Notes under the pieces: model-generated
The model's input: the letters and a program-made list of their open reading frames with translations, nothing else
What the model was told of the DNA's origin: nothing
The model's database searches: none
Assembly (NCBI RefSeq): GCF_031583025.1
Contig: NZ_CP134062.1
Coordinates: 4,747,234-4,811,233 of the forward strand
Direction: 5' to 3'
Length of the DNA stretch: 64,000 bases
DNA from: Mycobacterium sp. Z3061
Lineage (GTDB): Bacteria > Actinomycetota > Actinomycetes > Mycobacteriales > Mycobacteriaceae
Program-made: the position numbers and the translations under genes
Shown here: piece after piece, positions 60,445 to 64,000 of the stretch
Position numbering within the stretch: the stretch's first letter is position 1
How the letters are laid out: every line of letters begins with the position of its first letter

Positions 60445-61251
60445 ATGCCGATTCCCGCTCCCAGCCCCGACGCACGCGCCGTTGTCACCGGAGCTTCGCA
60501 GAACATCGGCGAGGCGCTGGCCACCGAGCTGGCCGCCCGCGGCCACAGCCTGATCATCACCGCGCGACGCGAGGACCTGCTCAACAAGCTTGCCGCCCGG
60601 CTCGCCGACAAGTACCGCGTCACCGTCGAGGTGCGGCCGGCCGACCTCGCCGACCCCGCCGAGCGCGCCAGGCTCTGCGATGAACTGGCCACCCGGCCGA
60701 TCTCGATCCTGTGCGCCAACGCCGGCACCGCGACATTCGGTCCGGTCGCCGATCTCGACCCGGCCGGCGAGAAGGCCCAGGTGCAGCTGAATGCCGTTGC
60801 GGTGCATGACCTTACGCTGGCGGTGCTGCCGGGCATGATCAAACGCGGCGCCGGCGGAATCCTGATTTCGGGCTCAGCGGCCGGCAATTCGCCGATTCCG
60901 TACAACGCCACCTACGCCGCCACCAAGGCCTTCGCCAACACCTTCAGCGAATCGCTGCGCGGCGAAGTCCGCAAGCACGGCGTGCACGTCACGCTGCTCG
61001 CCCCCGGTCCGGTGCGCACGGATCTGCCCGAAGGCGACGAACGGTCGCTGGTGGAGAAACTGGTGCCCGACTTCCTGTGGATCTCGACCGAACACACCGC
61101 GCAGGTGTCGCTGGATGCGTTGGAGCGCAACAAGATGCGCATCGTCCCCGGGCTGACATCGAAGGCGATGTCGGTGGCGAGCGGATACGCGCCCCGGGCC
61201 ATCGTGGCGCCGATCGTGGGCGCCTTCTACAAGAAGCTCGGCGGCGGATAG
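60445..61251 (+). CDS. cmrA: Short-chain dehydrogenase, mycolate-type reductase (CmrA, Rv2509 ortholog)
   Basis: A 268-aa SDR, the same length as Rv2509. It has the cofactor motif VTGASQNIGEALA, NAG in ILCANAGTATFG, catalytic Ser in LISGSAAGNSP and YxxxK as YAATK. Its corynebacterial ortholog reduces the 3-oxo intermediate to the mature mycolic motif, and Rv2509 is assigned the same step in mycobacteria. It sits beside the same neighbours as in M. tuberculosis, facing the ATPase gene tail to tail. Confidence 0.88.
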   Translation: MPIPAPSPDARAVVTGASQNIGEALATELAARGHSLIITARREDLLNKLAARLADKYRVTVEVRPADLADPAERARLCDELATRPISILCANAGTATFGPVADLDPAGEKAQVQLNAVAVHDLTLAVLPGMIKRGAGGILISGSAAGNSPIPYNATYAATKAFANTFSESLRGEVRKHGVHVTLLAPGPVRTDLPEGDERSLVEKLVPDFLWISTEHTAQVSLDALERNKMRIVPGLTSKAMSVASGYAPRAIVAPIVGAFYKKLGGG

Positions 61252-61254
61252 CTT

Positions 61255-62802
61255 TCAGCGCCGGCGGCGTCCGGAGCCGAAGATGCTGCGCACCGCTTCG
61301 CGTATCGCAGTGTTGATCCCGCTCTTCACCGTGGGGTTCTTGAGCACTTCCTCCCACACGGCCGGCCCCTTCGGCTCGGCGGGCGCGGGCATGGGTGGCA
61401 ACTCGTAGTCCGTCGGCAGCCCCGGATAATCGGGTATCGACGGAGCTTGACCGCCCGTCGTGATCAACGGGGGCTCGGGCTGCTCGATCGTCTGCCCGTA
61501 CTTGGCCTGCAACGGACTTGCCTTGGCGGCCTTGGTGACCTCATCGGTGCCGATGGCCCCCATCAGCGACCGGGGCACGCGCATGCGCGTCCAGGCCACC
61601 GGCGTCGGCGCGCCCTTTTCGGACAGGACGGTGACCACGGCCTCGCCGATCCCCAGCGACGTCAACGCGGATTCCAGTTCGTAGACATCGGTTTTCGGGT
61701 AGGTGCGGACGGTCTTGCTCAGCGCCTTCTGATCGTCGGGGGTGAATGCCCGGAGCGCATGCTGGACACGGGCGCCGAGCTGCGACAGCACGTCGTTGGG
61801 TAGGTCGGTGGGCAACTGCGTGCAGAAGAACACACCGACGCCCTTGGACCGGATCAGCTTGACGGTCTGCTCGACCTGCTCGAGGAACGCCTTGGACGCG
61901 TCGGCGAACAACAGATGCGCCTCATCGAAGAAGAACACCAATTTGGGCTTGTCGATGTCGCCGACTTCGGGCAGCTGCGCGAACAGATCGGCCAGCAACC
62001 ACATCAGGAACGTCGAGAAGATCACCGGCCGCAACGACTGGCCACTGAACTCCAGCAGGCTGATCGTGCCGCGGCCCTGGTTGTCAGTGCGCAGCAGATC
62101 GTTCGGGTCCAGCTTCGGCTCACCGAAGAAGGTGTCGCCGCCCTCGCCCGCGAGGTTCACCAGCGCCCGCAAGATGACGCCCGCCGTCGTCGCCGACACC
62201 CCGCCCAGGGATTTCAGGTCGGCCTTGCCCTCGTCTCCGGCCAGGTGGCTGATGACCGTCCGCAGATTGCTCAGGGTGACCAGCGGGCGGTTGTTCTCCT
62301 TTGCCCAGTGAAAGATGAGTCCGAGCGTCGACTCCTGAGTAGCGTTGAGGCCCAACACTTTCGATAAGAGAACCGGCCCGAAGCTGTCCACCGTCGCGCG
62401 CACCGGCACGCCGATGCCGTCGGTGCCCAGCGACAGGAACTCCACCGGGTAACCCGTCGGCTCCCAGTTGTCCCCGGTGTCCTTGGCGCGCGCGGCGGTC
62501 TTGTCATTGGCCTCTCCGGGACGGGACAGACCGGACAGGTCGCCCTTCACGTCGGCCATGAATACCGGCACTCCGGCGGCACTGAGCTGCTCGGCGATCA
62601 GCTGCAGCGTCTTGGTCTTGCCGGTTCCGGTGGCCCCGGCCACCAGACCGTGCCGGTTGATGGTGGCCAGCGGAATCCGGATCTGCGCCGTCGGGTCGGA
62701 CTGGCCGTCGACGACGACGGTGCCCAGCTCCAGCGCCTGGCCCTGTACGGCATAACCCGCCGCGATGCGCTGCGCGGGTCCCGGCTCTGATTCAGTGCTC
62801 AT
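61255..62802 (-). CDS. HerA/DUF853-type P-loop ATPase (Rv2510c-like)
   Basis: A 515-aa protein of the DUF853 family. Walker A is GATGTGKTKTLQLIAEQL, Walker B KLVFFFDEAHLLF and the sensor segment STQLPTDLPNDVLSQLG (read here as FCTQLP). These ATPases are related to HerA and FtsK-type translocases; the cellular role in mycobacteria is unknown. The C-terminal ~90 residues are Pro-rich and end in a basic tail. The gene is single and lies divergent to orn. Confidence 0.88.
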   Translation of the reverse strand: MSTESEPGPAQRIAAGYAVQGQALELGTVVVDGQSDPTAQIRIPLATINRHGLVAGATGTGKTKTLQLIAEQLSAAGVPVFMADVKGDLSGLSRPGEANDKTAARAKDTGDNWEPTGYPVEFLSLGTDGIGVPVRATVDSFGPVLLSKVLGLNATQESTLGLIFHWAKENNRPLVTLSNLRTVISHLAGDEGKADLKSLGGVSATTAGVILRALVNLAGEGGDTFFGEPKLDPNDLLRTDNQGRGTISLLEFSGQSLRPVIFSTFLMWLLADLFAQLPEVGDIDKPKLVFFFDEAHLLFADASKAFLEQVEQTVKLIRSKGVGVFFCTQLPTDLPNDVLSQLGARVQHALRAFTPDDQKALSKTVRTYPKTDVYELESALTSLGIGEAVVTVLSEKGAPTPVAWTRMRVPRSLMGAIGTDEVTKAAKASPLQAKYGQTIEQPEPPLITTGGQAPSIPDYPGLPTDYELPPMPAPAEPKGPAVWEEVLKNPTVKSGINTAIREAVRSIFGSGRRRR

Positions 62803-62899
62803 CCTCGCCCCTCGCTAGGTGGGAAAGCATCACCCTACTTCGCCGTGCCTGGCAGGGTCAGGGCTAACTTGAGCTGCGCATGGGCTTAGTGTGTGCCGT

Positions 62900-63547
62900 G
62901 TGCGTGACGAACTGGTGTGGATCGACTGCGAGATGACCGGGCTCGATCTGGGGTCGGACAAGCTGATCGAAATCGCCGCGCTGGTCACCGACGCGGACCT
63001 CAATGTTCTGGGCGACGGAATCGACGTGGTGATCCATGCCGACGACGCGGCGCTGTCATCGATGATCGACGTCGTCAAGGACATGCACTCCCGATCCGGG
63101 CTGACCAACGAGGTCAGGGCGTCCGTCGTCGACCTGGCCACCGCTGAAGCCATGGTCCTCGACTACATTCACAAGCACGTCAAAGCGCCCAAGACGGCGC
63201 CGCTGGCCGGCAATTCGATCGCTACCGACCGGTCCTTCATCGCCCGCGACATGCCGGCGCTGGACGCCTTCCTGCACTACCGGATGATCGACGTCAGCTC
63301 GATCAAGGAACTGTGCCGGCGTTGGTATCCGCGCATCTACTTCGGGCAGCCGCCCAAGGGGCTGGCGCACCGCGCGCTCGCCGATATTCACGAGTCGATC
63401 CGCGAATTGCAGTACTACCGGCGAACCGCGTTCGTCCCCCAGCCCGGGCCCGCTACCAGCGAAATCGCCGCCGTCGTGGCCGATCTTCAGGGCGAAACGG
63501 ACACCGAAGAGGAAATCGATTCGGCCGACGAGCGCTCAAGCGGTTAG
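62900..63547 (+). CDS. orn: Oligoribonuclease
   Basis: A 215-aa DEDDh 3'-5' exonuclease, equal in length to M. tuberculosis Orn. The catalytic residues appear in [11 protein letters not shown] (Asp, Glu), [10 protein letters not shown] (Asp) and HRALADI (His, Asp). It degrades 2-5-nt RNAs and the linear pGpG made from c-di-GMP, so it links functionally to the DcpA-like enzyme at 5515. The GTG at 62900 gives [12 protein letters not shown], in line with the family; a GTG three codons upstream is less likely. Confidence 0.96.
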   Translation: MRDELVWIDCEMTGLDLGSDKLIEIAALVTDADLNVLGDGIDVVIHADDAALSSMIDVVKDMHSRSGLTNEVRASVVDLATAEAMVLDYIHKHVKAPKTAPLAGNSIATDRSFIARDMPALDAFLHYRMIDVSSIKELCRRWYPRIYFGQPPKGLAHRALADIHESIRELQYYRRTAFVPQPGPATSEIAAVVADLQGETDTEEEIDSADERSSG

Positions 63548-63575
63548 TATCGACGTCGCCGCGCATGCGGCCATG

Positions 63576-63651
63576 GTGGGTGTAGTTCAGTTGGTAGAGC
63601 GTCAGGTTGTGATCCTGAATGTCGCGGGTTCGAGTCCCGTCACTCACCCCA
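63576..63651 (+). tRNA. tRNA-His (anticodon GTG)
   Basis: Acceptor GTGGGTG/CACTCAC, D arm GTTC/GAGC, anticodon arm TCAGG-TTGTGAT-CCTGA with GTG at 63609-63611, T arm GCGGG-TTCGAGT-CCCGT, discriminator C and encoded CCA (63649-63651). A G at 63575 can serve as the histidine-specific G-1. Confidence 0.97.
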
Positions 63652-63659
63652 CTCACAAT

Positions 63660-63689
63660 CCCCGGCCACGCGCCGGGGTTTGTGCTTTT
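63660..63689 (+). terminator. Rho-independent terminator after tRNA-His
   Basis: CCCCGGC (63660-63666), loop CACGC, GCCGGGG (63672-63678), then TTTGTGCTTTT. A strong GC stem with a T-rich tail right behind the tRNA. Confidence 0.8.
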
Positions 63690-63751
63690 CAGCGGCGTTG
63701 ACTCAGCGTCCAGGGCGGGATTCCGCGCGATTTTCCGCCTTAAGCGCAGAA

Positions 63752-64000
63752 TCAACGTCCAAACCCGGCCAGGGTGATCCGCAGCGCCTCGTCCATCACC
63801 ACATGGAACGGCTCGGATGGGACGGTGGCCTCGGTCAAAAAGCGGTTGATCACGAATTTGACGGTGGCCAGGCTCGTATAGACCAGCAGCGAGGGGCGCA
63901 TGTCGGTCGCCGGGTCGACGCCCATCCGCGACGCAACGAGTTCCACGAACTTGCGTTGATCGGATTCGCGCACCAGCGTCGACTTGCTCAACAGGTGGGG
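63752..64000 (-). CDS. TetR-family regulator, C-terminal part only
   Basis: The minus-strand frame enters from the right edge and stops at 63752, giving about 82 residues (...LSKSTLVRESDQRKFVELVASRMGVDPATDMRPSLLVY...). The pattern of a helical segment followed by G-x-DPATDMRPSLL and a long helix is typical of the C-terminal domain of TetR proteins in actinobacteria. The DNA-binding half lies outside the window, so specificity cannot be judged. Confidence 0.65.
   Translation of the reverse strand, partial: PHLLSKSTLVRESDQRKFVELVASRMGVDPATDMRPSLLVYTSLATVKFVINRFLTEATVPSEPFHVVMDEALRITLAGFGR

Noticed and set aside
59005..60807. N-terminal extension of the MFS protein to 600 codons
   Set aside because: The extension covers the divergent reductase gene. 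ATG 60369 fits the family length of about 450.
63453..63755. Minus-strand frame of 100 codons containing GVSDGTRTRDIQDHNLTLYQLNYTHHG
   Set aside because: Antisense translation of tRNA-His; a known annotation artefact.

Overview
This window comes from a slow-growing type Mycobacterium. It carries PE and PPE genes, GC-rich mycobacterial codon use throughout, and two blocks that read like the M. tuberculosis segments Rv2482c-Rv2485c and Rv2498c-Rv2511. I cannot name the species. One stretch contains Illumina adapter sequence, so this is a draft assembly.

Layout. (1) 1-5044, minus strand: lipid genes plsB2 (partial), plsC, a WS/DGAT-like acyltransferase and lipQ. (2) 5232-5305: tRNA-Arg(TCT). 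(3) 5515-10241, minus: a tight operon of a GNAT-fold protein, a ThiF/nitroreductase fusion (MoeY) and a GAF-GGDEF-EAL c-di-GMP enzyme (DcpA-like). (4) 10694-16548: an ATP-grasp protein and a serine hydrolase (minus), divergent from an ABC ATPase and FtsX-type permease (plus). (5) 16543-33129, minus: a four-gene operon with 4-nt overlaps, made of a 3009-aa FAAL-initiated NRPS, an 1822-aa PchF-like NRPS, a saccharopine-dehydrogenase-like reductase and a thiazolinyl imide reductase. (6) 33476-42394: a PE protein and an O-methyltransferase (plus), two ABC half-transporters (minus), then a PPE-PE pair (plus). (7) 42415-47321: DoxX, an EthA-like monooxygenase with a divergent PucR regulator, and a membrane protein of unknown function. 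(8) 47300-58152: the leucine/itaconate catabolic operon (scoA-scoB-accD1-accA1-fadE19-MaoC-citE) with an adenylate cyclase gene at its end, plus fadD35 and its TetR regulator bkaR. (9) 58220-64000: a MmpS-like protein, an MFS transporter, a mycolate-type reductase, a HerA-like ATPase, orn, tRNA-His(GTG) and a partial TetR gene.

Main point. Regions 5 and 6 look like one biosynthesis-and-transport system for a thiazoline metallophore of the yersiniabactin/pyochelin type. The chain would start on a fatty acid, since a FAAL-ACP loader is present and no salicylate synthase is seen. There are four Cy domains and two cysteine-type adenylation domains, so two modules must be loaded in trans. A 17-bp operator-like sequence preceded by TACTAC or CCTAC occurs three times, only in the two divergent intergenic regions that separate the NRPS operon from the PE gene and the ABC transporter from the PPE-PE pair. 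This suggests that synthesis, transport and PE/PPE proteins are co-regulated. I do not recognise a described product for this architecture.

A caution: the PPE gene appears frameshifted only because 22 bases of sequencing adapter sit in it. Removing them restores a 530-codon frame.
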